Assembly (NCBI GenBank): GCA_002868925.1 | Contig: PKTZ01000093.1 | Coordinates: forward strand, 1 to 44,032 | DNA: 44,032 nucleotides | Reading direction: 5' to 3' | From: Desulfuromonas sp. | Lineage (GTDB): Bacteria > Desulfobacterota > Desulfuromonadia > Desulfuromonadales > UBA2294 | Part shown: positions 8,393 to 21,065 of the stretch, one piece after another | Layout: each line of letters begins with the position of its first letter | How positions within the stretch are numbered: position 1 is the first letter of the stretch | The notes under the pieces: generated by a model | Database searches by the model: none | What the model saw: only the letters and a program-made list of their open reading frames with translations | Told to the model about the DNA's origin: nothing | Program-made: the position numbers and the translations under genes

Positions 8393-10057
8393 CTATGCAC
8401 CCGGGCCGACCGGGAAAGTCAGGCCGAAGGAGGTTCCGACCCCGTCGGTCTCCTCGAGGGATATCGTTCCGTTCATATTCTTGACAATCGCCCAGCAAAG
8501 GGCAAGACCGATGCCGACTCCGGACGGTTTAGCGGTGTTGATTTCACCGAGCTGGCTGTAATCGGCGAACACTTCAGCCGCCATGTCGGGCGACAGACTG
8601 GCACCGTTGTTGTAGACCTGCAGGTAGATGTGCCGATCCTCGTCCCCGGTTTCCATCACACCCCGGATCGCCAATTTACCACCATGCTCGTTGAACTTGA
8701 TGGCGTTGTCGACCAGCGACTCGAGCAAAACCCTGAATTTATCGCGGTCGGCGCTAAGTGCCGGCAAGTTGTCATCGATCGCCAGCTCGACCTTCAGCCC
8801 CTGCTTCTCGATCTCCGCACCAAACGAGTTGACAACCTCCCTACATATCTCGGCAACGGAAACCGGTTGCTCCTGCCAATGGGCCGTTCCAGAGTCGATC
8901 GAGAACAGAAGCAACATGCCGCTGATCAACCGCTCCATGTGCAGGCTCGAATCGGTCATCTTCTGCAGGTAGTCGTCGAACTCGGCCTCGCCGATCTGGG
9001 AACGGTGCATCAACAGCAGTTCCGAGAACCCGAGAATGCTGGTCAGCGGTGTTTTCAGTTCATGCGAGAGGTTGCAGACCAGCCGCGAACGCCTTTCGTT
9101 CAGAGCCTCGAGCTCATTCGCCTTCTCCCGCAACTGGCTGAACAGGAAGAAGTTCTCGATCGCCAGAACCGTCTGGTGTGCGATCGACGAGAGCAGGTAC
9201 TGGTCATGGATTGAAAAGATCGAGCCGTCGGCCTTATTGTTGACATTGAGTACCCCGAGAATCCGGTCCCTCCCCTTGAGCGGCAACGACAGCGCCGAAC
9301 GCGTAGAATACTGCCCATCGTCGCCGGAGGGGGAGAAACGATCGTCGCCACCGATGTCGGTTGTCAGAACCGGCTTTCCGGTTACAAAGACATGCCCCGA
9401 AAGACCCTCGCCCGGCTTGATCAACGCTTTATCGGCGACACCGTCCGGCAGACCGCGGGACGCCCGGATCTTCAGGTTGCCGTTTTTGTCCGGCAGCATC
9501 AGCGAAGCGGTTTGAACTCCGACCGAATCGACGATCAGGTCGATGACCCGGTCGAGCAGGGTATCCAGGTCTCCCTCGCCGCTCGCCGTCTCGCCGATCT
9601 CGCGCAACAGAATCAGGTCGGAGAGTAGCCGCTCCGCTTCCTCCCGGTCACGGATCGCCTTGAGATTCCGTACGTACTCGAGCAACCCTTTTTCAACTGT
9701 TGCAACCAGCTCCATATCGGAGAACGGCTTGACCAGATAATCGAGGGCGCCACCGCTCAGCACTTCGCGCAAGGCGTGAAAATCCTGATGTCCGGAAACG
9801 ACCACCACCGGGATCTCCGGTTTAAGCGCCTTGACCTGTTGCAACACCTCGAGTCCCGAGACATCAGGCATTTCGAGATCGGTCAGGACCAGGCCGATAT
9901 CGTCATTTTGGTCCAGAATTTCGGACAGATCCATCGCCGTAGCGGGCAAGGTGGTAACCCCCGACTCGGCCAGAGAGTCGGTGATCATCTGCCGGAAGAA
10001 CTCCTCGTCCTCGATAACGAGAACCTTCGGCTGCTTTTCGAGCTCGGCGTTCATCAC
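8393..10057 (-). CDS. Hybrid sensor histidine kinase: REC-GAF-HisKA-HATPase
   Basis: N-terminal KVLVIEDEEFFRQMI...LVLTDLEMPDVSGLEVL...DYLVKPF; GAF-like middle; H-box NLSHELKTPLTSILGFSELLL; N-box LLESLVDNAIKFN; GVGIGLALCWAIVKNMNGTI. Confidence 0.93.
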   Translation of the reverse strand: MMNAELEKQPKVLVIEDEEFFRQMITDSLAESGVTTLPATAMDLSEILDQNDDIGLVLTDLEMPDVSGLEVLQQVKALKPEIPVVVVSGHQDFHALREVLSGGALDYLVKPFSDMELVATVEKGLLEYVRNLKAIRDREEAERLLSDLILLREIGETASGEGDLDTLLDRVIDLIVDSVGVQTASLMLPDKNGNLKIRASRGLPDGVADKALIKPGEGLSGHVFVTGKPVLTTDIGGDDRFSPSGDDGQYSTRSALSLPLKGRDRILGVLNVNNKADGSIFSIHDQYLLSSIAHQTVLAIENFFLFSQLREKANELEALNERRSRLVCNLSHELKTPLTSILGFSELLLMHRSQIGEAEFDDYLQKMTDSSLHMERLISGMLLLFSIDSGTAHWQEQPVSVAEICREVVNSFGAEIEKQGLKVELAIDDNLPALSADRDKFRVLLESLVDNAIKFNEHGGKLAIRGVMETGDEDRHIYLQVYNNGASLSPDMAAEVFADYSQLGEINTAKPSGVGIGLALCWAIVKNMNGTISLEETDGVGTSFGLTFPVGPGA

Positions 10058-10125
10058 TGGTGGGATATCCGTTAAACGTTAATCAGCCTTGAAATACACT
10101 CAAACGGGGCCGAAACTTGCAGTCA

Positions 10126-12816
<2,691 letters not shown>

Positions 12817-12955
12817 GTTTTTCTCCAAAAAAATCGGCCGGATAAAACTCCGGGTTATCGCGCTGATAAAACATGGAATTCTAGCATAGCGGGTCGGCTG
12901 CTCACAAGGGAAGAAACGGGATTTACACGTGAATGCCGGCGGTTCTTCCGGTCTC

Positions 12956-14245
12956 TTAATGATGGCTGCTTTTTCCGGACAAGCCAGCGACCACTTCCGG
13001 GTGCTTCGCTTTGTAGAAAACGATAATCAGAGCCGAACCGGCCAGGGCTCCGCCGAGGATGGCGGCAGCACCGGCGACCGAGTTGAGCAGACGGGGTGCA
13101 AAGACCAGAGCCAGGCCGAGCGTCAGCATCATCACACCGGAGACCAGCTTCAACTCACGCCCCTGCCACTCGCTGAGCTGATGACGACCCAGAGTCAGGC
13201 TGAAGGTCACGACTATGGCAAGAAGCGGCAGGATGTAAACGACATTATAGGCGACAAGATAGAGATAGAAAGCGGTGACCGGCAGCTCGTGCATGGTCAG
13301 CACCCGGGTAAAAACCATCGGGAACCCGGCGGTACAGAGCAGTTCGTATGAATTGGCTGCGATTGCCAACAAAATGGTGCCGAAAATCATCACCGGGAAC
13401 CTGGACGCATAGACCAGCGAACGGATCCGCTGTGCCAGGTGACCACGCTGGGCATCCGACATCGACAGGCTTGCGCCTTGCTTAAAGCGGAAGAAATCCT
13501 TGATGTTGAGTACCGCCACGATCAACGCCACCAGCCCGGCGAAAAGGGTTACGACCTGCACCCCGCCGACCACCAGGAAAAGATTGAGCCAGGCCGCCAT
13601 GAACAGGAAGTAGATCAGGCCGGAGAAGAAGACGAAGACACCGCCGATCACCAGCATCCGTATATGGGAATGGGCGTTGACCAGCAGTCCGAGCAAGAAA
13701 AGAAGGACAAAAAATGCGCAGGGGTTGATGCTGTCGAGCAGGCCGAGGGTCAGAGTCAACAGCGGCAGGGAGGTCTCTTTCCCTTCTATTTCACCGAGCA
13801 GCGGAACGGTGAAGGTCTGCTCAACCACTTGGACCTGTTCCTCGCCCCCTTGTTCCACCCCGGCGAGCCGGTCAAGCGGATCGATGCAACCGTCCAGGAG
13901 ACATCGCTCGATGGTCCGCTCGATCTCTGCCCGGTGTGATTCGTTAAAGCCGATCCAGTAGCGGTCTCCGACAAACAGTGCCGGCGTTCCGAGCGGCTCG
14001 CCATAAAACTCGACCAGAGACATCAGAACTTCCCGGTTCGGCCGGTTCCGCCAGACCTGGTACTCGCACAGCACAACACCGGGGTTAGTTGCAGCGACAT
14101 CGAGAACGAGAGGATGGACGGCCGCGCAAGCGGGGCAGTTATCGGCCGTAAAAAAGTGAACCTTCAGCCGCTGGTCAGCGGAAAGGGGCGGTGCCAGGAA
14201 GAGGCAGAGGAGGAGCGCTGTCAGCAAAAAACGGGCAACAGGCAC
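12956..14245 (-). CDS. Membrane protein with periplasmic thioredoxin-like domain fused to CcdA/DsbD-like transmembrane domain
   Basis: Signal peptide, [22 protein letters not shown] (CPAC redox motif), then multi-TM region [27 protein letters not shown]...[16 protein letters not shown] typical of DsbD/CcdA-type proteins. Confidence 0.8.
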   Translation of the reverse strand: MPVARFLLTALLLCLFLAPPLSADQRLKVHFFTADNCPACAAVHPLVLDVAATNPGVVLCEYQVWRNRPNREVLMSLVEFYGEPLGTPALFVGDRYWIGFNESHRAEIERTIERCLLDGCIDPLDRLAGVEQGGEEQVQVVEQTFTVPLLGEIEGKETSLPLLTLTLGLLDSINPCAFFVLLFLLGLLVNAHSHIRMLVIGGVFVFFSGLIYFLFMAAWLNLFLVVGGVQVVTLFAGLVALIVAVLNIKDFFRFKQGASLSMSDAQRGHLAQRIRSLVYASRFPVMIFGTILLAIAANSYELLCTAGFPMVFTRVLTMHELPVTAFYLYLVAYNVVYILPLLAIVVTFSLTLGRHQLSEWQGRELKLVSGVMMLTLGLALVFAPRLLNSVAGAAAILGGALAGSALIIVFYKAKHPEVVAGLSGKSSHH

Positions 14246-14354
14246 GAATTCCTCCCGGTTTTGTCATTTGGTCTTATTTCATTTTATCAGGCCTTCGCCG
14301 CGACAAAAGCCGAAACCGTAAAAAATTGGCTACAACTCAAGACAAAATCATATT

Positions 14355-14587
14355 GCCACCAAGTCACCAAGGACACCAAGAAAACCAAAAACTGTTTTTA
14401 ACGCTAAGCCGCCAAGGCGCAAGGAAAAGATGAAAACCGCTCAGGGAATTGGAGTTTCGAAAGCATGAAGTGATTGGGTTTTAATCGAAAAAATCATGCT
14501 GTAAGTTTTTGCTTTCTCTGCGCCTTCGCGTCTCTGCGTTAAATTGAATCGATTTTGTCGTCTTGGTGACCTTGGTGTCTTGGTGGC
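14355..14587. repeat. Long imperfect inverted-repeat element, copy A (MITE-like)
   Basis: Left end gccaccaagtcaccaaggacaccaag; right-end reverse complement gccaccaagacaccaaggtcaccaag; second inner inverted pair tttaacgctaagccgccaaggcgcaagg / tttaacgcagagacgcgaaggcgcagag. Confidence 0.8.
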
Positions 14588-14611
14588 GAACTATATTCCG
14601 TCCAAAAAAAA

Positions 14612-14632
14612 GGCCGGGGAAATCCCCGGCCC
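14612..14632 (-). terminator. Rho-independent terminator downstream of typA
   Basis: ggccgggg-aaatc-cccggcc hairpin; minus strand continues into a run of eight T. Confidence 0.75.
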
Positions 14633-14665
14633 TGTGCGTTCCATTTTCGTTGTAAACAACCGAAC

Positions 14666-16477
14666 CTATCCTTTGCTGATCTTGGCCGCTTTTTTCCGCT
14701 CGTGCTCGACCAAAACCTTCTTGCGCAGCCGGATGGCGTTCGGTGTCACCTCGACCAGTTCATCTTCATCGATAAATTCGAGCGCCTGCTCGAGGCTGAG
14801 GATTGTCGGTGTTGTCAACCGGACAGCATCATCCGACCCGGAAGCACGGACGTTGGTCAGCTTCTTCCCCTTGCCGGCGTTGACCACGAGATCATTCTCC
14901 TTGGCGTGCTGGCCGATGATCATCCCCTCGTAGACGCTGACACCGGGCCCGACAAAGAGGATACCGCGCTCCTGCAGATTCCAGAGAGCGTAGGAGACCG
15001 TCTCGCAGGCATCCATGGCGATCAGGACACCGTTCTTGCGACCCGGGATTTCACCCTTGAACGGGGAGTACTCGTGGAAGACATGGTTCATGGTGCCGGT
15101 GCCGCGGGTATCGGTCATGAACTCGGTCCGGAATCCGATCAAACCGCGGGCCGGGATGACGAATTCGATCCGCACAACCCCGTCCATCGGCTCAAGCTTG
15201 ACCATTTCGGCCTTGCGCTTGCCGAGCTTCTCGATCACCGTCCCCTGAAACTCCTCCGGCACGTCGATTGTCAGGTACTCCATCGGCTCGCAGCGGACAC
15301 CGTCGATATCGCGGTAGATAACTTCCGGCTTCGAAACCGCCATCTCGTACCCTTCGCGGCGCATGTTCTCGATCAGGATGGAGAGGTGCAGCTCGCCCCG
15401 CCCGGAAACCTTGAAGCTGTCGGTATTGTCGGTATCCTCGACCCGCAGCGACACGTTGGTCCGCAACTCACGCATCAACCGATCGCGCACCTGGCGGCTG
15501 GTCACGAATTTGCCGTCGTTGCCGGCAAAGGGGGAAGAGTTGACGATAAAGTTCATCGACAGGGTCGGCTCGTCGATCGAGACATAGGGGATCGCCTCGC
15601 CATCCTGCGCATCGGCCAAAGTCTCGCCGATCCCGATCTCCTCGAATCCGGCGATGGTGACGATATCGCCCGCCTGGGCATCCGGGATCTCGACCTGGGT
15701 CAAGCCCTGGTAACCGAGAAGCTTGCTGATCTTGCCGGTCGTCTTTTTTCCATTCCGATCGATCTGGGCGATGGTCTGGCCGGCACTCACCCGCCCGGCA
15801 AAGACCTTGCCGGTGGCGATGCGTCCGATGTAATCGTCGTAGTCGATGCTGGAGACCAGCATCTGGAACGGTGCGTCCGGGTTACCACCCGGGGCCGGCA
15901 CATGCTCGCGGATGATATCAAACAGTGGATCGAGGTTATCATTTTCATCGGCCGGGTCGTTCTTGGCGATACCGAGCTTGGCACTGGTATAGACGATCGG
16001 AAATTCGAGCTGTTCCTCGTTGGCGTCGAGCTCGCAGAAAAGATCGAAGACCATGTCGACCACCTCTTCCGGCCTCGCGCCAGGGCGGTCTATTTTATTG
16101 ATCACGACCACCGGACGATGACCGAGGCCGAGCGCCTTTTTCAATACGAACCGGGTCTGCGGCATCGGGCCGTCGAAGGCATCGACCAGCAACAGCACCG
16201 AGTCGACCATCATCAGTACCCGCTCGACCTCGCCGCCGAAATCGGCGTGCCCCGGGGTGTCGACGATATTGATGTGCATATCGTCCCGCTGCACCGAAAG
16301 GTTCTTCGAGAGGATGGTAATCCCCCGTTCCCGCTCGAGGTCGTTCCGGTCCATGACCCGGTCGACCACCTTCTGGTTAGTCCGGAAAATGCCGGACTGC
16401 TTGAGCATGGCATCGACGAGGGTCGTCTTGCCGTGGTCAACGTGGGCAATAATGGCGATATTTCTCAACTCATTCAT
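14666..16477 (-). CDS. typA: Translational GTPase TypA/BipA
   Basis: [29 protein letters not shown]...[12 protein letters not shown]...[19 protein letters not shown]...[12 protein letters not shown]. Start at 16477. Confidence 0.97.
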   Translation of the reverse strand: MNELRNIAIIAHVDHGKTTLVDAMLKQSGIFRTNQKVVDRVMDRNDLERERGITILSKNLSVQRDDMHINIVDTPGHADFGGEVERVLMMVDSVLLLVDAFDGPMPQTRFVLKKALGLGHRPVVVINKIDRPGARPEEVVDMVFDLFCELDANEEQLEFPIVYTSAKLGIAKNDPADENDNLDPLFDIIREHVPAPGGNPDAPFQMLVSSIDYDDYIGRIATGKVFAGRVSAGQTIAQIDRNGKKTTGKISKLLGYQGLTQVEIPDAQAGDIVTIAGFEEIGIGETLADAQDGEAIPYVSIDEPTLSMNFIVNSSPFAGNDGKFVTSRQVRDRLMRELRTNVSLRVEDTDNTDSFKVSGRGELHLSILIENMRREGYEMAVSKPEVIYRDIDGVRCEPMEYLTIDVPEEFQGTVIEKLGKRKAEMVKLEPMDGVVRIEFVIPARGLIGFRTEFMTDTRGTGTMNHVFHEYSPFKGEIPGRKNGVLIAMDACETVSYALWNLQERGILFVGPGVSVYEGMIIGQHAKENDLVVNAGKGKKLTNVRASGSDDAVRLTTPTILSLEQALEFIDEDELVEVTPNAIRLRKKVLVEHERKKAAKISKG

Positions 16478-16612
16478 GATGTTCTTTCCTATTAAGATGT
16501 TCTGCCCGAAAAAGCCCCACACCTTACTGGTTTGTCATCCAGAAGTCAAACAGGAAAAATCCTTCTGAATACCTTTTTCATCGCTTTCGAGATCGGGTGC
16601 TATACTTTATCA

Positions 16613-18661
16613 ATGTTACGATTATTCCTGACCGTACTCCTCACCATCCTACTGTTCCCCTCTTTTGGCAGGGGTATGACCAGTCAAGACCTCACCGTCA
16701 AACTACTTCCCAACCAGCATCTGCTCGAAGGCAGTGCGATCCTGCATGGAGAGCCGGCCCCGCCCGGCCAAGAGACAGTGTACTTCCTCGCCCCCGAAGC
16801 CGACATCCTGACTGTCAAGGCTGGTCAAAAACCGCTTCCGTACCGATTCGAAAACGGACGGCTGTTAATCAATGCAACATCGTCTTCCTCCTTGACTGTC
16901 GACTACCGGATCCGGTTCGACAACCCGCTGCCGGAAAAAATGGTCAGCATCGAAGACCCATCGTTCGGCATTGACGCCACCATTACCGAGCAAGGAACCT
17001 ATCTCTCGGAATCATCCGGTTGGCATCCACGCCCGGTTGGAGGCAAAAGCACTTATCGAATCACCATTACCGGTCCATCCGGACTGCTCGGGGTAACCAG
17101 TGGCAAACTGTTATCGCTCACGACCGATGGCAGCGAAACAAAGACCATCTGGCAAGTTGCGGTTCCAGAAAAGGCGCTCGCCCTGGCCGCTGGGCCGTAT
17201 CACATGGAACGGGCCACGGTTGGTGAAGTTGAACTGCTCACTTTTATGCGGGACGAAAACGAGGAATTAGCCCGACCCTACCTTGACGCCTGCCGGAAAT
17301 ACATCCAGCTCTACCAGGAGCTCTTCGGCCCTTACCCCTACCCCTCCTTCTCCGTGGTCGAAAACTTCTATCCTACAGGGTACGGCCTCCCCGGCTGGAC
17401 TCTGCTCGGCAGCAGCGTAATAAAGCTCCCGTTCATTCGGCATACCTCTCTGCCACATGAAATCGCTCACGCCTGGTGGGGGAACGCAATCGGCATCGAC
17501 TATGCCAGCGGTAACTGGGGAGAGGGGCTGGCAACCTACGTCGCCGATTACTATCTCAAGGAGTTGGCATCTGCAACCGAGGCGCTGGAATACCGCCTGA
17601 AGATTCTGCGCGACTATTCTACCCTGGCTGCCGACAACAGTGATTTCCCCCTGGTCGATTTCCGCAGCCGCATGTCGAAACGGGACCAGGCAATCGGCTA
17701 CGGTAAGTCAGCCATGATCTACCATATGCTGCGCCACAAAATAGGCGACAGCGCTTTTTGGACCGGACTCCGCCTGGTTGCGAAAAACGGCCGTGGCCAG
17801 ATTTATGACTGGGGAGATCTGCAAAAGCAATTCGAAGAGGCCTCCGGAATCGATCTGAATCTGTTTTTCAGTCAATGGCTCACGCGGAGCGGAGCCCCGA
17901 CCATCAAGCTGGCCAAAATGACATCCGACAAGACCACAACCGGATGGCAAATAGGCGGAGAGGTCATCCAGACTGATCCACCCTACCGGATCAACCTGCC
18001 GATCGCGGTAAAAACCGAAAGTGGAACAGTTGATCTCTCAATCAAAATCAACGAAGAGAGGACCGACATCAATATTCCGGTCAGTGCACGCCCTTTGAGT
18101 CTTGAAATTGATCCGAGCAATCATATTTTTCGTCGATTATTTCCGGAAGAGCAGCCGGCGACCATCAACCATTTGCGCGCCAGCCGATCACGGGTGATTA
18201 TCGTCACCGAAAGGGATGAAGATATTCTCTCAGCGGCAAGTGACCTGCTCCGGGGTTTACACTGGCAAGATGCCGAAATTATCAGTGCAAAAGAGTCACA
18301 AAAGATGAACTTTGAAAAGCGGGACACTCTTTTTATCGGCCGTCCGTCAAATGCACTGCCCCCCATCTCCCTTCCTGAGAAATTCGCCATCAGCGGCCAG
18401 GAATTTCTAATCGATGGGAACCGCTACGACCAGGGAGAAGATGTCCTTTTCATGGTACTATTAAGCAACAAGGGAGAACAGGTTCGTGGTTATTTACTTG
18501 CCAATTCGAAAACCGCGATTCAGCAAACGGCACGTCGCATCCCCCACTACGGTCGCTACAGTTACCTCGTTTTCCGTGCCGGCAAAAACTTGGTCAAGGC
18601 GACCTGGAGGACCGAGTCATCACCCTTGAAGCATGACTTCAAACAGGACCAAAAACATTGA
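16613..18661 (+). CDS. M1-type (gluzincin) metallopeptidase with signal peptide
   Basis: ATG 16613; LPHEIAHAWWGNAIGIDYASGNWGEGLATYVADYYL: HExxH plus downstream E within the M1-type WxxEGLA context. Confidence 0.85.
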   Translation: MLRLFLTVLLTILLFPSFGRGMTSQDLTVKLLPNQHLLEGSAILHGEPAPPGQETVYFLAPEADILTVKAGQKPLPYRFENGRLLINATSSSSLTVDYRIRFDNPLPEKMVSIEDPSFGIDATITEQGTYLSESSGWHPRPVGGKSTYRITITGPSGLLGVTSGKLLSLTTDGSETKTIWQVAVPEKALALAAGPYHMERATVGEVELLTFMRDENEELARPYLDACRKYIQLYQELFGPYPYPSFSVVENFYPTGYGLPGWTLLGSSVIKLPFIRHTSLPHEIAHAWWGNAIGIDYASGNWGEGLATYVADYYLKELASATEALEYRLKILRDYSTLAADNSDFPLVDFRSRMSKRDQAIGYGKSAMIYHMLRHKIGDSAFWTGLRLVAKNGRGQIYDWGDLQKQFEEASGIDLNLFFSQWLTRSGAPTIKLAKMTSDKTTTGWQIGGEVIQTDPPYRINLPIAVKTESGTVDLSIKINEERTDINIPVSARPLSLEIDPSNHIFRRLFPEEQPATINHLRASRSRVIIVTERDEDILSAASDLLRGLHWQDAEIISAKESQKMNFEKRDTLFIGRPSNALPPISLPEKFAISGQEFLIDGNRYDQGEDVLFMVLLSNKGEQVRGYLLANSKTAIQQTARRIPHYGRYSYLVFRAGKNLVKATWRTESSPLKHDFKQDQKH

Positions 18662-19548
18662 AACTATCAACTGTCAGAACCCCAATATTCTTTTTGACTC
18701 TATTCTTATGGTCTGCAACCGCGTTATCACATCCGCACATCCTTAAAACAGAGGACAAAAGCGAGGTCAGCAGCGCCACCTTCCTCGAAGACCTCCGACA
18801 GGCGCAGGTCATCTTCATTGGTGAACTGCATGACCATATCGGCCACCACCAGGCCCAGTTGGCAGTGATCGACGCACTCGATGATGACCCAAAAATGCCG
18901 CTGGCAATCGGCCTGGAAATGTTTCAGCACAACAATCAGCATATCCTTGACCGATGGGTCGACAACGAGCTACCTCTGGAGAGGTTTCTCGTGCACTATC
19001 ATGAGAACTGGGGGATGTGGCCGCAATACCAGGACATCTTCTTTCACGCCCGGGAAAACGGAACCAGGATGATCGGTCTTAATATCCCAAGGCAGATATC
19101 AAACCAGGTTGCTGCGGAAGGGTTTCAGAAACTTCCGGAAGATGTCCGCAAGATGCTCGGCGATGTTCGATGCGTTGTCGGACGGGATTACGAAACCTTT
19201 ATCCGCCAGGCGATGGGAGGCTTTGGTGGACATGGCGCCAAGTATCTCTATTTCTGTGAAGCCCAGCTTCTCTGGGACAGTGTAATGGCCCGCAATCTCG
19301 TATCCTTTCTCGAAAAGAACAGAGACTTCCGGATCGTGGTTATTGCAGGGAGCGGACATTCCTGGAAGTACGGCATCCCCCGGCAAATGCTGCGGGAAGC
19401 AGATATCAGTTTTCGGGTTATCCTGCCTGAGCTTTTTGGTCGCGCCGATCGGCTCAATATCACCGATGAAATTGCCGACTACCTCTGGCTCGACGTCGGG
19501 GATGATGGCTGGACCTTGCCCGAGGAAGAACCACCCCCTCCAAGCTGA
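18658..19548 (+). CDS. ChaN-family (DUF399-like) protein
   Basis: QVIFIGELHDHIGHHQAQLAVIDAL...LAIGLEMFQHNNQHILDRWVDNEL...VVIAGSGHSWKYGIPRQM; TTG start overlaps the upstream stop (ttga). Confidence 0.82.
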   Translation: MKLSTVRTPIFFLTLFLWSATALSHPHILKTEDKSEVSSATFLEDLRQAQVIFIGELHDHIGHHQAQLAVIDALDDDPKMPLAIGLEMFQHNNQHILDRWVDNELPLERFLVHYHENWGMWPQYQDIFFHARENGTRMIGLNIPRQISNQVAAEGFQKLPEDVRKMLGDVRCVVGRDYETFIRQAMGGFGGHGAKYLYFCEAQLLWDSVMARNLVSFLEKNRDFRIVVIAGSGHSWKYGIPRQMLREADISFRVILPELFGRADRLNITDEIADYLWLDVGDDGWTLPEEEPPPPS

Positions 19549-19557
19549 AACAAAAAA

Positions 19558-19577
19558 GGCCCCGGTTATCCGGGGCC
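19558..19577 (-). terminator. Rho-independent hairpin terminator
   Basis: ggccccgg-ttat-ccggggcc; minus strand followed by T-run (ttttttg). Confidence 0.75.
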
Positions 19578-19602
19578 TGAATACTTTTACTGGGAAGCTT
19601 TA

Positions 19603-20472
19603 TTAAATGAATTTTTTCGGATTGACCGGTACACCGTTGCGGCGCACTTCATAGTGGACATGGGAACCGGTCGAGCGCCCGGTATTGCCAACGGCGGCGA
19701 TCTTCTCACCACGTGTAACCCGTTGACCGGCACGGACATGGAGCTTCGAGTTATGCCCGTAGTAGGTACGGTAGCCGTAACCATGCTCGATCACGACCAA
19801 CTTGCCATAACCGGGAACGGTCTCGGCTTTGCTGACCACGCCGTCGGCGGTTGCGTAGACCGGCGTTCCGGTGCGGGCGGCGATGTCATAACCTTCGTGC
19901 ATCTTCCGCTTGCCGGTAAACGGTGACTTACGCATTCCGAAGCTGGAAGTGAGCCAGCCCTTGACCGGCCAGCCAGACGGCTTGGCGCCGACCATCGAGC
20001 GCTGGTCGTGGAGGAAACCCTGGATCTCTTCCTGGCTCTCGCGGCGCAGGTCGATATCACGACGCATCTGGTCGATGCGGGTCTGCAGCTGGGCGAAGGA
20101 GTCGTTCTCGTCGATCTCGGGAGGACCACCGATACCGGCCATGGCATCGGTTTTTGGCTTGCTCAGGTCGGCCAGAATCCGGACCTTGGCGTCAGTCTGA
20201 GCCATCAACCGCATCTCTTTTTGCAGGTCTTCCAGACCGGCAACGAGGCTCTGCAGTTCGTTACGCTGCTGGCGATTTTCGGTCTGCAACCGTTCCAGTT
20301 CCGCCTGGTCGAGTTCAGAGACAATGTAATCAACAGTCATCGCACCGAAACCGGTCATCACCACCAGGGCGCAAGCCAAACAAGCCTTGAGTACCGAACG
20401 CTTGATATTGAAGCGCCGGACCTGGTGTGAACCTTCAGGGATGATCAGAAATGTGTACTTCTTGACTGACAA
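19603..20472 (-). CDS. M23-family peptidase (LytM) with N-terminal TM and coiled-coil
   Basis: GWLTSSFGMRKSPFTGKRKMHEGYDIAARTGTPVYATADGVVSKAETVPGYGKLVVIEHGYGYRTYYGHNSKLHVRAGQRVTRGEKIAAVGNTGRSTGSHVHYEVRRNG. Confidence 0.95.
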   Translation of the reverse strand: MSVKKYTFLIIPEGSHQVRRFNIKRSVLKACLACALVVMTGFGAMTVDYIVSELDQAELERLQTENRQQRNELQSLVAGLEDLQKEMRLMAQTDAKVRILADLSKPKTDAMAGIGGPPEIDENDSFAQLQTRIDQMRRDIDLRRESQEEIQGFLHDQRSMVGAKPSGWPVKGWLTSSFGMRKSPFTGKRKMHEGYDIAARTGTPVYATADGVVSKAETVPGYGKLVVIEHGYGYRTYYGHNSKLHVRAGQRVTRGEKIAAVGNTGRSTGSHVHYEVRRNGVPVNPKKFI

Positions 20473-20600
20473 ATTAAAGCCTCCGGATAAATCTTAGAAT
20501 GCCACCAAAAAAGGAGCACCCCGCGTAAGATACAGGTAATACTGCATATCTTCCATTCTTGTCAAGGTCAAATTTCATTAAAAAAGAACCAGTTATCGCA

Positions 20601-21062
20601 TTATTCGACCATGGCCAGGTTAAGTTGCATGGCGATCTCGTCGCACTCGGGAAACTTGACACACTTGATACAATCACTCCAGATTTTCTGCGGAAGTTCC
20701 GACTTCTCGATCTCCGAAAATCCGAGTTTGCCGAAGAAATCGGGCTGGTAGGTCAGGCAGAAAACCTTGCTGACCCCGATCCGTCGTGCCTCGTCGAGGC
20801 AGGCGTCGACCAGAATTCGTCCGACGCCCCTGCCTGCAGCCTCTTCGGCAACCGCCAGCGACCTGACTTCGGCCAGATCCTCCCAGCAGATATGCAACCA
20901 GGCGGTGCCGACGACGATCCCATCGACTTCGTAAACATAGATATCACGAATCGTCTCGTAGATATCGGCCAGAGAGCGGGAGAGCATCATCCCCTCGCCG
21001 GCGTATTTCAACAGCAACTGCTGAACGGTCCTGGCATCGGCCATCTTCGCCTTGCGGATCAT
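20601..21062 (-). CDS. GNAT N-acetyltransferase, short N-acetylglutamate synthase-like
   Basis: MIRKAKMADARTVQQLLLKYAGEGMMLSRSLADIYETIRDIYVYEVDGIVVGTAWLHICWEDLAEVRSLAVAEEAAGRGVGRILV...YQPDFFGKLGF; ArgA-C-like GNAT. Confidence 0.85.
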   Translation of the reverse strand: MIRKAKMADARTVQQLLLKYAGEGMMLSRSLADIYETIRDIYVYEVDGIVVGTAWLHICWEDLAEVRSLAVAEEAAGRGVGRILVDACLDEARRIGVSKVFCLTYQPDFFGKLGFSEIEKSELPQKIWSDCIKCVKFPECDEIAMQLNLAMVE

Positions 21063-21065
21063 TTC

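Noticed and set aside
14114-14401. 95-aa ORF ending TKDTKKTKNCF
   Set aside because: Tail is translation of repeat copy A; the rest is antisense to the DsbD-like gene.
14340-14600. Insertion sequence with transposase
   Set aside because: The element is only ~230 bp and encodes no plausible transposase; kept as MITE-like repeat.
14702-16495. 597-aa plus-strand ORF opposite typA
   Set aside because: Antisense shadow of typA with no recognisable motifs.
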